64,000 nt of DNA from Pythium myriotylum (Eukaryota; Oomycota; Peronosporomycetes; Pythiales; Pythiaceae). The stretch is taken from NCBI GenBank assembly GCA_023091665.1, contig JALJCQ010000018.1, positions 558,001 through 622,000 of the forward strand. The letters run 5' to 3'. Shown here one piece after another: positions 10,400 to 21,531 of the stretch (its first letter is position 1; the number at the start of each line of letters is the position of its first letter). The notes beneath the pieces are model-generated. The model ran no database searches. It had not been told where the DNA came from and was given only the letters and a program-made list of their open reading frames with translations. The position numbers and the translations under genes are program-made.

Positions 10400-11285
10400 A
10401 AACATCTACCGGCGGTAGCGTGGCCTGGTCTGGCCTCGCTAGCGTCGGTGGATGTTTTGTTTGGCTTTGTGTGGCTTTGATTTGTTTCGTTTTGTGCACT
10501 CGTGTGGGACTGCCTTGTCTTCGTTGGACAAGGACCGCCCGCCAGCGCTCCTGTTCATATTGACTCATCTTTTATATGTGCCACTGCCAAGTGTTGATAG
10601 CGACTTGCTGTGGCCGTGCTAGCCCGCCACACACCACGCCACACCACACCGCTTTCCATTGTCGTACCGTATGGTGCGTTTGAACATACGAGCAATTTCA
10701 TCCTGTCCACCCTGTCTAATATCACTAGCTTCTCTGTTCTTTGGCCTACGTCCCATGTCCTATGTCCTATGTCCCATGTCCTATGTCCTATGTCCTATGT
10801 CCCATGTCCTATGTCCCATGTCCTATGTCCCATGTCCTATGTCCTATGTCCTATGTCCTATGTCCCATGTCCTATGTCCCATGTCCTATGTCCCATGTCC
10901 TATGTCCCATGTCCTATGTCCCATGTCCTATGTCCTATGTCCTATGTCCTATGTCCTATGTCCTATCTCCTATCTCCCGTCGACCCGCTCAACCCCCGTT
11001 CCGTTCCCCGTTCATCACTCGATCCCGATCCCGATCCCGATCCCGACCCCGATCCCGATCCCGACCCCGATCCCGATCCCGACCCCGACGCCAACCCCCG
11101 CCGTCTCAGACACCTCACTCCAGATAAACGCAGTTGCAGCCGCACGTGTTTGACAGGGTGGCTAAAAGGCTGTGCAGTTGAGTGTGCGTGTGCTCATTCT
11201 AGGGTGATTGTATGTGTGTGGAGTGGAGGTGGAGTTGGGAAGAGAGATAGGGTGTTCGGGCGAGTGGCAGGTGGCGGGTGTAGCG

Positions 11286-11358
<73 letters not shown>

Positions 11359-11547
11359 AAAGAGAAAGAGAGAGGACGGGGTTGTGCATGGGGGTTGTGA
11401 GGGCGTGGTGCGTGTGTGAGTGGTGTTGGTGGTGTTGTGTACGTATGTTGGGGCGTGGTTGTTTGCGTAGTGTGTTGTTTGTGTGTGTATTGTGATGGTG
11501 TTTGTGTCGAATGTATGTGATGCGTATGGTGAGAGTGTGCATTGTGA

Positions 11548-11620
11548 GGGGATGTAGCTCAGATGGTAGAGCGCTCGCTTAGCATGCGAGAGGTACTGGG
11601 ATCGATACCCAGCTTCTCCA
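11548..11620 (+). tRNA. tRNA-Ala(AGC)
   Basis: Same sequence as 1164-1236. Following spacer: 32 heptamers (12297-12520), period 1540 bp. Confidence 0.97.
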
Positions 11621-11872
11621 CTCGCGTTCTGTTACTGTGATATAATCGTCGGCACCCGCGCAGTCCCAAATTGCGCACTTCATGGGTTCGCCTGTGACAA
11701 CCGTCGACATTGAGTAACATCTTTTTTGTGTTGCTTTTGTTTTGTTCTGTGCCTTTCCGTCCATTCCCGTTCCATTCATGCGCATAATATGCGCATCAAC
11801 ACAATATTATTGTGTTGGTGTGTCCGTGCTGAACGTGTGTGATATATTCTCGTGAGAGGGGGCGATTTGTGT

Positions 11873-11945
11873 GGGATTGGAGCTCCGATAGTAGAGCGCT
11901 TGCCTAGCATGCGATAGGTATAGGGATCGACCCCCCACCCCCCAC
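11873..11945 (+). pseudogene. tRNA-Ala-like sequence
   Basis: Copy of 120-192; hairpin follows at 11946-12003. Confidence 0.78.
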
Positions 11946-12831
11946 AAACATCTACCGGCGGTAGCGTGGCCTGGTCTGGCCTCGCTAGCGTCGGTGGATG
12001 TTTTGTTTGGCTTTGTGTGGCTTTGATTTGTTTCGTTTTGTGCACTCGTGTGGGACTGCCTTGTCTTCGTTGGACAAGGACCGCCCGCCAGCGCTCCTGT
12101 TCATATTGACTCATCTTTTATATGTGCCACTGCCAAGTGTTGATAGCGACTTGCTGTGGCCGTGCTAGCCCGCCACACACCACGCCACACCACACCGCTT
12201 TCCATTGTCGTACCGTATGGTGCGTTTGAACATACGAGCAATTTCATCCTGTCCACCCTGTCTAATATCACTAGCTTCTCTGTTCTTTGGCCTACGTCCC
12301 ATGTCCTATGTCCTATGTCCCATGTCCTATGTCCTATGTCCTATGTCCCATGTCCTATGTCCCATGTCCTATGTCCCATGTCCTATGTCCTATGTCCTAT
12401 GTCCTATGTCCCATGTCCTATGTCCCATGTCCTATGTCCCATGTCCTATGTCCCATGTCCTATGTCCCATGTCCTATGTCCTATGTCCTATGTCCTATGT
12501 CCTATGTCCTATCTCCTATCTCCCGTCGACCCGCTCAACCCCCGTTCCGTTCCCCGTTCATCACTCGATCCCGATCCCGATCCCGATCCCGACCCCGATC
12601 CCGATCCCGACCCCGATCCCGATCCCGACCCCGACGCCAACCCCCGCCGTCTCAGACACCTCACTCCAGATAAACGCAGTTGTAGCCGCACGTGTTTGAC
12701 AGGGTGGCTAAAAGGCTGTGCAGTTGAGTGTGCGTGTGCTCATTCTAGGGTGATTGTATGTGTGTGGAGTGGAGGTGGAGTTGGGAAGAGAGATAGGGTG
12801 TTCGGGCGAGTGGCAGGTGGCGGGTGTAGCG

Positions 12832-12898
<67 letters not shown>

Positions 12899-13087
12899 AA
12901 AGAGAAAGAGAGAGGACGGGGTTGTGCATGGGGGTTGTGAGGGCGTGGTGCGTGTGTGAGTGGTGTTGGTGGTGTTGTGTACGTATGTTGGGGCGTGGTT
13001 GTTTGCGTAGTGTGTTGTTTGTGTGTGTATTGTGATGGTGTTTGTGTCGAATGTATGTGATGCGTATGGTGAGAGTGTGCATTGTGA

Positions 13088-13160
13088 GGGGATGTAGCTC
13101 AGATGGTAGAGCGCTCGCTTAGCATGCGAGAGGTACTGGGATCGATACCCAGCTTCTCCA
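13088..13160 (+). tRNA. tRNA-Ala(AGC)
   Basis: Same sequence as 1164-1236. Following spacer: 11 heptamers (13837-13913); the next tRNA copy (14453) is cut after nucleotide 15 by the small element. Confidence 0.97.
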
Positions 13161-13412
13161 CTCGCGTTCTGTTACTGTGATATAATCGTCGGCACCCGCG
13201 CAGTCCCAAATTGCGCACTTCATGGGTTCGCCTGTGACAACCGTCGACATTGAGTAACATCTTTTTTGTGTTGCTTTTGTTTTGTTCTGTGCCTTTCCGT
13301 CCATTCCCGTTCCATTCATGCGCATAATATGCGCATCAACACAATATTATTGTGTTGGTGTGTCCGTGCTGAACGTGTGTGATATATTCTCGTGAGAGGG
13401 GGCGATTTGTGT

Positions 13413-13485
13413 GGGATTGGAGCTCCGATAGTAGAGCGCTTGCCTAGCATGCGATAGGTATAGGGATCGACCCCCCACCCCCCAC
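13413..13485 (+). pseudogene. tRNA-Ala-like sequence
   Basis: Copy of 120-192; hairpin follows at 13486-13543. Confidence 0.78.
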
Positions 13486-14224
13486 AAACATCTACCGGCG
13501 GTAGCGTGGCCTGGTCTGGCCTCGCTAGCGTCGGTGGATGTTTTGTTTGGCTTTGTGTGGCTTTGATTTGTTTCGTTTTGTGCACTCGTGTGGGACTGCC
13601 TTGTCTTCGTTGGACAAGGACCGCCCGCCAGCGCTCCTGTTCATATTGACTCATCTTTTATATGTGCCACTGCCAAGTGTTGATAGCGACTTGCTGTGGC
13701 CGTGCTAGCCCGCCACACACCACGCCACACCACACCGCTTTCCATTGTCGTACCGTATGGTGCGTTTGAACATACGAGCAATTTCATCCTGTCCACCCTG
13801 TCTAATATCACTAGCTTCTCTGTTCTTTGGCCTACGTCCCATGTCCTATGTCCCATGTCCTATGTCCCATGTCCTATGTCCCATGTCCTATCTCCTATCT
13901 CCTATCTCCTATCTCCCGTCGACCCGCTCAACCCCCGTTCCGTTCCCCGTTCATCACTCGATCCCGATCCCGATCCCGATCCCGATCCCGATCCCGATCC
14001 CGACCCCGATCCCGATCCCGACCCCGACGCCAACCCCCGCCGTCTCAGACACCTCACTCCAGATAAACGCAGTTGTAGCCGCACGTGTTTGACAGGGTGG
14101 CTAAAAGGCTGTGCAGTTGAGTGTGCGTGTGCTCATTCTAGGGTGATTGTATGTGTGTGGAGTGGAGGTGGAGTTGGGAAGAGAGATAGGGTGTTCGGGC
14201 GAGTGGCAGGTGGCGGGTGTAGCG

Positions 14225-14263
<39 letters not shown>

Positions 14264-14452
14264 AAAGAGAAAGAGAGAGGACGGGGTTGTGCATGGGGGT
14301 TGTGAGGGCGTGGTGCGTGTGTGAGTGGTGTTGGTGGTGTTGTGTACGTTTGTTGGGGCGTGGTTGTTTGCGTAGTGTGTTGTTTGTGTGTGTATTGTGA
14401 TGGTGTTTGTGTCGAATGTATGTGATGCGTATGGTGAGAGTGTGCATTGTGA

Positions 14453-14467
14453 GGGGATGTAGCTCAG
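14453..14467 (+). repeat. Target-site duplication, left copy (tRNA nt 1-15)
   Basis: GGGGATGTAGCTCAG, cut from its tRNA by the small element; the right copy is 15232-15246. The bases beyond the duplicate differ (A on the left, G on the right), so the duplication is at most 15 bp. Confidence 0.93.
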
Positions 14468-14699
14468 TTTCAAGGCGTCTGTATTGCTGCACTAGCATTT
14501 ACGACTGACTTCTAACTGCTCGCTAATCCCGTGCGGGTTCTATGTTGCTAAGGTTCGGTTGAGTCTCGTGGTTGGCTGGTCGGTTTGTGCTGAGAGGATG
14601 AATCCTTGCGTCATGGTTCGTTGGGTTGTTGAGGTGGTTGTTCTGTTGTCGTTGAAGCTGGGTACTGGGTTAACTTGACCTTCATTTGCTGGTTTGCTG

Positions 14700-14880
14700 G
14701 TATGTTGATGCTGGGTGAGTTGAGTGTTGGTTGGGTTGAAGCTGGGTTGGCTGAATGCCGGTTGGGTTGATGCTGGGTTGCTTGAATGCTGGTTGGGTTG
14801 AGGTTGGTGTCGGTGAGTGCTGGTTGGGTTGAGGTTGGTGTCGGTGAGTGTTGGTTACCCAACGGTCTCGTGAGTGAAGG
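14700..14880 (-). repeat. Degenerate tandem repeat in small element
   Basis: Units built on GGTTGGGTTGAGG and TGCTGGTTGG (+ strand). One unit of about 31 bp (GTTGAGGTTGGTGTCGGTGA core) is directly duplicated near 14791-14852. G-rich on the + strand. Confidence 0.7.
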
Positions 14881-14940
14881 TTGGTGGCTGGGTGCCGTGA
14901 GTGTTGGTCACGGCGTGGGTTGATCAGCGGTGGGTTGATA

Positions 14941-15117
14941 TTAGAGTCGACCAGGTGGCCGAGCTCTGGCGCGCGCTCTCCATGTGGTGAATGTCGGCTC
15001 TCCCGATGAAGCCGAAGGAAGCACGCATGGGATGCCGACTGGTCGGCGCGGTGGCGGCAGCGTCCCGATGCCAAGCTTCTTGCGCTTGGTCTTGGCTCTC
15101 GCAGCACCCTTGGTCAT
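14941..15117 (-). CDS. Short basic reading frame in small element
   Basis: 58 codons from an ATG about 115 nt inside the element's 5' end, the same distance scale as the ORF1 start in the full-length element (95 nt), ending in TAA. The N terminus is strongly basic (KTKRKK near residues 9-14), the C terminus is Arg/Ala-rich. No family is recognised and it does not resemble the start of the full-length ORF1. It may be the remnant of a longer ORF1 of a related family or non-coding. Confidence 0.3.
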   Translation of the reverse strand: MTKGAARAKTKRKKLGIGTLPPPRRPVGIPCVLPSASSGEPTFTTWRARARARPPGRL

Positions 15118-15231
15118 GGCGACTGGGTGTGGAGAGGGTCGGGGGTGATGGGCTGGCAGCTGGGCTGGGTGCTTGGACTGGACACTTCTGGACTTGGTCA
15201 CTTGAGGGGTAGCGAGCAAATTGCGAAGTGG

Positions 15232-15304
15232 GGGGATGTAGCTCAGATGGTAGAGCGCTCGCTTAGCATGCGAGAGTTACTGGGATCGATACCCAGCTTC
15301 TCCA
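15232..15304 (+). tRNA. tRNA-Ala(AGC), restored by insertion, G46T
   Basis: Full cloverleaf regenerated at the 5' end of the small element: nucleotides 1-15 are the target-site duplicate. It is the only copy in the window with an internal substitution I can see: T instead of G at position 46 in the variable loop (15277). Position 46 often takes part in a tertiary contact with the D stem, so folding may be slightly weakened. Its native 5' flank is replaced by element sequence. Following spacer: 13 heptamers (15981-16071). Confidence 0.95.
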
Positions 15305-15556
15305 CTCGCGTTCTGTTACTGTGATATAATCGTCGGCACCCGCGCAGTCCCAAATTGCGCACTTCATGGGTTCGCCTGTGACAACCGTCGACATTGAGTA
15401 ACATCTTTTTTGTGTTGCTTTTGTTTTGTTCTGTGCCTTTCCGTCCATTCCCGTTCCATTCATGCGCATAATATGCGCATCAACACAATATTATTGTGTT
15501 GGTGTGTCCGTGCTGAACGTGTGTGATATATTCTCGTGAGAGGGGGCGATTTGTGT

Positions 15557-15629
15557 GGGATTGGAGCTCCGATAGTAGAGCGCTTGCCTAGCATGCGATA
15601 GGTATAGGGATCGACCCCCCACCCCCCAC
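15557..15629 (+). pseudogene. tRNA-Ala-like sequence
   Basis: Copy of 120-192; hairpin follows at 15630-15687. Confidence 0.78.
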
Positions 15630-16388
15630 AAACATCTACCGGCGGTAGCGTGGCCTGGTCTGGCCTCGCTAGCGTCGGTGGATGTTTTGTTTGGCTTTGT
15701 GTGGCTTTGATTTGTTTCGTTTTGTGCACTCGTGTGGGACTGCCTTGTCTTCGTTGGACAAGGACCGCCCGCCAGCGCTCCTGTTCATATTGACTCATCT
15801 TTTATATGTGCCACTGCCAAGTGTTGATAGCGACTTGCTGTGGCCGTGCTAGCCCGCCACACACCACGCCACACCACACCGCTTTCCATTGTCGTACCGT
15901 ATGGTGCGTTTGAACATACGAGCAATTTCATCCTGTCCACCCTGTCTAATATCACTAGCTTCTCTGTTCTTTGGCCTACGTCCCATGTCCTATGTCCTAT
16001 GTCCCATGTCCTATGTCCCATGTCCTATGTCCCATGTCCTATGTCCCATGTCCTATGTCCTATCTCCTATCTCCCGTCGACCCGCTCAACCCCCGTTCCG
16101 TTCCCCGTTCATCACTCGATCCCGACCCCGATCCCGATCCCGATCCCGATCCCGATCCCGATCCCGACCCCGATCCCGATCCCGACCCCGACGCCAACCC
16201 CCGCCGTCTCAGACACCTCACTCCAGATAAACGCAGTTGTAGCCGCACGTGTTTGACAGGGTGGCTAAAAGGCTGTGCAGTTGAGTGTGCGTGTGCTCAT
16301 TCTAGGGTGATTGTATGTGTGTGGAGTGGAGGTGGAGTTGGGAAGAGAGATAGGGTGTTCGGGCGAGTGGCAGGTGGCGGGTGTAGCG

Positions 16389-16493
<105 letters not shown>

Positions 16494-16682
16494 AAAGAGA
16501 AAGAGAGAGGACGGGGTTGTGCATGGGGGTTGTGAGGGCGTGGTGCGTGTGTGAGTGGTGTTGGTGGTGTTGTGTACGTATGTTGGGGCGTGGTTGTTTG
16601 CGTAGTGTGTTGTTTGTGTGTGTATTGTGATGGTGTTTGTGTCGAATGTATGTGATGCGTATGGTGAGAGTGTGCATTGTGA

Positions 16683-16755
16683 GGGGATGTAGCTCAGATG
16701 GTAGAGCGCTCGCTTAGCATGCGAGAGGTACTGGGATCGATACCCAGCTTCTCCA
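16683..16755 (+). tRNA. tRNA-Ala(AGC)
   Basis: Same sequence as 1164-1236. Following spacer: 21 heptamers (17432-17578), period 1473 bp. Confidence 0.97.
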
Positions 16756-17007
16756 CTCGCGTTCTGTTACTGTGATATAATCGTCGGCACCCGCGCAGTC
16801 CCAAATTGCGCACTTCATGGGTTCGCCTGTGACAACCGTCGACATTGAGTAACATCTTTTTTGTGTTGCTTTTGTTTTGTTCTGTGCCTTTCCGTCCATT
16901 CCCGTTCCATTCATGCGCATAATATGCGCATCAACACAATATTATTGTGTTGGTGTGTCCGTGCTGAACGTGTGTGATATATTCTCGTGAGAGGGGGCGA
17001 TTTGTGT

Positions 17008-17080
17008 GGGATTGGAGCTCCGATAGTAGAGCGCTTGCCTAGCATGCGATAGGTATAGGGATCGACCCCCCACCCCCCAC
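17008..17080 (+). pseudogene. tRNA-Ala-like sequence
   Basis: Copy of 120-192; hairpin follows at 17081-17138. Confidence 0.78.
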
Positions 17081-17871
17081 AAACATCTACCGGCGGTAGC
17101 GTGGCCTGGTCTGGCCTCGCTAGCGTCGGTGGATGTTTTGTTTGGCTTTGTGTGGCTTTGATTTGTTTCGTTTTGTGCACTCGTGTGGGACTGCCTTGTC
17201 TTCGTTGGACAAGGACCGCCCGCCAGCGCTCCTGTTCATATTGACTCATCTTTTATATGTGCCACTGCCAAGTGTTGATAGCGACTTGCTGTGGCCGTGC
17301 TAGCCCGCCACACACCACGCCACACCACACCGCTTTCCATTGTCGTACCGTATGGTGCGTTTGAACATACGAGCAATTTCATCCTGTCCACCCTGTCTAA
17401 TATCACTAGCTTCTCTGTTCTTTGGCCTACGTCCCATGTCCTATGTCCTATGTCCCATGTCCTATGTCCCATGTCCTATGTCCCATGTCCTATGTCCCAT
17501 GTCCTATGTCCCATGTCCTATGTCCCATGTCCTATGTCCTATGTCCTATGTCCTATGTCCTATGTCCTATCTCCTATCTCCCGTCGACCCGCTCAACCCC
17601 CGTTCCGTTCCCCGTTCATCACTCGATCCCGATCCCGATCCCGATCCCGACCCCGATCCCGATCCCGACCCCGACGCCAACCCCCGCCGTCTCAGACACC
17701 TCACTCCAGATAAACGCAGTTGTAGCCGCACGTGTTTGACAGGGTGGCTAAAAGGCTGTGCAGTTGAGTGTGCGTGTGCTCATTCTAGGGTGATTGTATG
17801 TGTGTGGAGTGGAGGTGGAGTTGGGAAGAGAGATAGGGTGTTCGGGCGAGTGGCAGGTGGCGGGTGTAGCG

Positions 17872-17966
<95 letters not shown>

Positions 17967-18155
17967 AAAGAGAAAGAGAGAGGACGGGGTTGTGCATGGG
18001 GGTTGTGAGGGCGTGGTGCGTGTGTGAGTGGTGTTGGTGGTGTTGTGTACGTATGTTGGGGCGTGGTTGTTTGCGTAGTGTGTTGTTTGTGTGTGTATTG
18101 TGATGGTGTTTGTGTCGAATGTATGTGATGCGTATGGTGAGAGTGTGCATTGTGA

Positions 18156-18228
18156 GGGGATGTAGCTCAGATGGTAGAGCGCTCGCTTAGCATGCGAGAG
18201 GTACTGGGATCGATACCCAGCTTCTCCA
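18156..18228 (+). tRNA. tRNA-Ala(AGC)
   Basis: Same sequence as 1164-1236. Following spacer: 22 heptamers (18905-19058) and the 126-nt GT tract, period 1516 bp. Confidence 0.97.
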
Positions 18229-18480
18229 CTCGCGTTCTGTTACTGTGATATAATCGTCGGCACCCGCGCAGTCCCAAATTGCGCACTTCATGGGTTCGCC
18301 TGTGACAACCGTCGACATTGAGTAACATCTTTTTTGTGTTGCTTTTGTTTTGTTCTGTGCCTTTCCGTCCATTCCCGTTCCATTCATGCGCATAATATGC
18401 GCATCAACACAATATTATTGTGTTGGTGTGTCCGTGCTGAACGTGTGTGATATATTCTCGTGAGAGGGGGCGATTTGTGT

Positions 18481-18553
18481 GGGATTGGAGCTCCGATAGT
18501 AGAGCGCTTGCCTAGCATGCGATAGGTATAGGGATCGACCCCCCACCCCCCAC
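18481..18553 (+). pseudogene. tRNA-Ala-like sequence
   Basis: Copy of 120-192; hairpin follows at 18554-18611. Confidence 0.78.
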
Positions 18554-19351
18554 AAACATCTACCGGCGGTAGCGTGGCCTGGTCTGGCCTCGCTAGCGTC
18601 GGTGGATGTTTTGTTTGGCTTTGTGTGGCTTTGATTTGTTTCGTTTTGTGCACTCGTGTGGGACTGCCTTGTCTTCGTTGGACAAGGACCGCCCGCCAGC
18701 GCTCCTGTTCATATTGACTCATCTTTTATATGTGCCACTGCCAAGTGTTGATAGCGACTTGCTGTGGCCGTGCTAGCCCGCCACACACCACGCCACACCA
18801 CACCGCTTTCCATTGTCGTACCGTATGGTGCGTTTGAACATACGAGCAATTTCATCCTGTCCACCCTGTCTAATATCACTAGCTTCTCTGTTCTTTGGCC
18901 TACGTCCCATGTCCTATGTCCTATGTCCCATGTCCTATGTCCCATGTCCTATGTCCCATGTCCTATGTCCCATGTCCTATGTCCCATGTCCTATGTCCCA
19001 TGTCCTATGTCCTATGTCCTATGTCCTATGTCCTATGTCCTATCTCCTATCTCCTATCTCCCGTCGACCCGCTCAACCCCCGTTCCGTTCCCCGTTCATC
19101 ACTCGATCCCGATCCCGATCCCGATCCCGATCCCGATCCCGATCCCGACCCCGACGCCAACCCCCGCCGTCTCAGACACCTCACTCCAGATAAACGCAGT
19201 TGTAGCCGCACGTGTTTGACAGGGTGGCTAAAAGGCTGTGCAGTTGAGTGTGCGTGTGCTCATTCTAGGGTGATTGTATGTGTGTGGAGTGGAGGTGGAG
19301 TTGGGAAGAGAGATAGGGTGTTCGGGCGAGTGGCAGGTGGCGGGTGTAGCG

Positions 19352-19482
<131 letters not shown>

Positions 19483-19671
19483 AAAGAGAAAGAGAGAGGA
19501 CGGGGTTGTGCATGGGGGTTGTGAGGGCGTGGTGCGTGTGTGAGTGGTGTTGGTGGTGTTGTGTACGTATGTTGGGGCGTGGTTGTTTGCGTAGTGTGTT
19601 GTTTGTGTGTGTATTGTGATGGTGTTTGTGTCGAATGTATGTGATGCGTATGGTGAGAGTGTGCATTGTGA

Positions 19672-19744
19672 GGGGATGTAGCTCAGATGGTAGAGCGCTC
19701 GCTTAGCATGCGAGAGGTACTGGGATCGATACCCAGCTTCTCCA
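19672..19744 (+). tRNA. tRNA-Ala(AGC)
   Basis: Same sequence as 1164-1236. Following spacer: 26 heptamers (20421-20602); the next copy (21128) is cut by full-length retrotransposon 1. Confidence 0.97.
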
Positions 19745-19996
19745 CTCGCGTTCTGTTACTGTGATATAATCGTCGGCACCCGCGCAGTCCCAAATTGCGC
19801 ACTTCATGGGTTCGCCTGTGACAACCGTCGACATTGAGTAACATCTTTTTTGTGTTGCTTTTGTTTTGTTCTGTGCCTTTCCGTCCATTCCCGTTCCATT
19901 CATGCGCATAATATGCGCATCAACACAATATTATTGTGTTGGTGTGTCCGTGCTGAACGTGTGTGATATATTCTCGTGAGAGGGGGCGATTTGTGT

Positions 19997-20069
19997 GGGA
20001 TTGGAGCTCCGATAGTAGAGCGCTTGCCTAGCATGCGATAGGTATAGGGATCGACCCCCCACCCCCCAC
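19997..20069 (+). pseudogene. tRNA-Ala-like sequence
   Basis: Copy of 120-192; hairpin follows at 20070-20127. Confidence 0.78.
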
Positions 20070-20895
20070 AAACATCTACCGGCGGTAGCGTGGCCTGGTC
20101 TGGCCTCGCTAGCGTCGGTGGATGTTTTGTTTGGCTTTGTGTGGCTTTGATTTGTTTCGTTTTGTGCACTCGTGTGGGACTGCCTTGTCTTCGTTGGACA
20201 AGGACCGCCCGCCAGCGCTCCTGTTCATATTGACTCATCTTTTATATGTGCCACTGCCAAGTGTTGATAGCGACTTGCTGTGGCCGTGCTAGCCCGCCAC
20301 ACACCACGCCACACCACACCGCTTTCCATTGTCGTACCGTATGGTGCGTTTGAACATACGAGCAATTTCATCCTGTCCACCCTGTCTAATATCACTAGCT
20401 TCTCTGTTCTTTGGCCTACGTCCCATGTCCTATGTCCTATGTCCCATGTCCTATGTCCTATGTCCTATGTCCCATGTCCTATGTCCCATGTCCTATGTCC
20501 CATGTCCTATGTCCCATGTCCTATGTCCCATGTCCTATGTCCCATGTCCTATGTCCTATGTCCTATGTCCTATGTCCTATGTCCTATCTCCTATCTCCTA
20601 TCTCCCGTCGACCCGCTCAACCCCCGTTCCGTTCCCCGTTCATCACTCGATCCCGATCCCGATCCCGATCCCGATCCCGATCCCGATCCCGACCCCGACG
20701 CCAACCCCCGCCGTCTCAGACACCTCACTCCAGATAAACGCAGTTGTAGCCGCACGTGTTTGACAGGGTGGCTAAAAGGCTGTGCAGTTGAGTGTGCGTG
20801 TGCTCATTCTAGGGTGATTGTATGTGTGTGGAGTGGAGGTGGAGTTGGGAAGAGAGATAGGGTGTTCGGGCGAGTGGCAGGTGGCGGGTGTAGCG

Positions 20896-20938
<43 letters not shown>

Positions 20939-21127
20939 AAAGAGAAAGAGAGAGGACGGGGTTGTGCATGGGGGTTGTGAGGGCGTGGTGCGTGTGTGAG
21001 TGGTGTTGGTGGTGTTGTGTACGTATGTTGGGGCGTGGTTGTTTGCGTAGTGTGTTGTTTGTGTGTGTATTGTGATGGTGTTTGTGTCGAATGTATATGA
21101 TGCGTATGGTGAGAGTGTGCATTGTGA

Positions 21128-21142
21128 GGGGATGTAGCTCAG
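21128..21142 (+). repeat. Target-site duplication, left copy (tRNA nt 1-15)
   Basis: GGGGATGTAGCTCAG; the matching copy is 28474-28488 at the start of the restored tRNA. Confidence 0.95.
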
Positions 21143-21242
21143 TTTCAAGGCGTCTGTATTAACTAAAATTAATGCGACTATGACTACTCTAATCTACCTC
21201 GTCGATGAATATTATACACTTGACTAGTATGTGACGAGGCTG
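21143..21242 (-). promoter_or_regulatory. 3' terminal recognition region of element RNA (copy 1)
   Basis: The last 100 nt of the element RNA hold a perfect 7-bp stem (CCTCGTC/GACGAGG on the + strand) with an inner ATAC/GTAT stem, then an A/T-rich stretch, then the 18-nt terminus shared with the small element. There is no poly(A). Elements with defined non-poly(A) ends usually have an RT that recognises the RNA 3' end; that this region is the recognition signal is inference. Confidence 0.45.
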
Positions 21243-21322
21243 GGAGCTTCAGTTGAGTTGTTGGTTGACTTCCGTTGGTCTTGACTGGTCTAGGTACTTG
21301 TTTTAGCACATCGGTTGGATAA

Positions 21323-21397
21323 CTGCGGTTAGCTCAAATGGTTGTGAGCGTGGACCCCGATGTTGTCGGTCGCGCGGGTTCGATCCCCACCTCGGGG
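21323..21397 (+). other. tRNA-like sequence in 3' UTR of copy 1
   Basis: Reads as a tRNA on the + strand, antisense to the element. Box A is TAGCTCAAATGG (21330-21341), D stem GCTC/GAGC, box B GGTTCGATCCC (21377-21387) in a T arm with one mismatch. The GGTTAGCTCA..TGGTT..GAGCGTGG and GGTCGCG..GGGTTCGATCCCC pattern is closest to tRNA-Ile. The anticodon arm and acceptor stem do not fold, so it is not a working tRNA. It is the kind of sequence the element itself targets (compare 60987-61001). Confidence 0.65.
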
Positions 21398-21531
21398 AGG
21401 TTTCTTGTGCTAGTGGTTTCGCTTGACTTCGGTCGCGAAGGTACGCTCTGATTCCAAAACGAGGTTGGTTTCGAGCCAGTATTGAAAGCAAGCACCCGCA
21501 CTGAAGAAGAAGAAACGGCAGGAAATCGCTT

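Larger units (their letters stand above)
1..14467 (+). repeat. tRNA-Ala tandem array, block 1
   Basis: About ten head-to-tail units, from inside one unit to the first insertion. Spacings between tRNA starts are 1526, 1379, 1516, 1367, 1534, 1516, 1546, 1540 and 1365 bp. Relative to the tRNA start (+0), each unit has: tRNA +0 to +72; structured trailer to T6 at +174 to +179; twin hairpins +230 to +269; pseudo-tRNA +325 to +397; hairpin +398 to +455; heptamer array from +749; then hexamer array, GT tract and a G/T-rich stretch up to the next tRNA. Heptamer counts for the ten units are 11, 30, 11, 32, 11, 32, 32, 32, 32, 11. I see no protein gene in the roughly 900 bp between the hairpin and the next tRNA. 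Confidence 0.97.
14468..15231 (-). mobile_element. Small non-autonomous tRNA-Ala-targeted element
   Basis: 764 bp at exactly the retrotransposon's target, with the same 15-bp duplication and orientation. Its 3' terminal 18 bp (TTTCAAGGCGTCTGTATT on the + strand) match the full-length elements and its 5' end shares CCACTTC (- strand). The interior is unrelated to the full-length element and has no RT or endonuclease. It contains degenerate tandem repeats of about 31 bp (around 14700-14880) and one 58-codon reading frame. It is probably mobilised in trans by the full-length element, or is an internally deleted relative. Confidence 0.85.

Noticed and set aside
21323..21397. Functional tRNA-Ile in the element 3' UTR
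   Set aside because: Acceptor strands do not pair and no 7-nt anticodon loop with a proper stem can be drawn.
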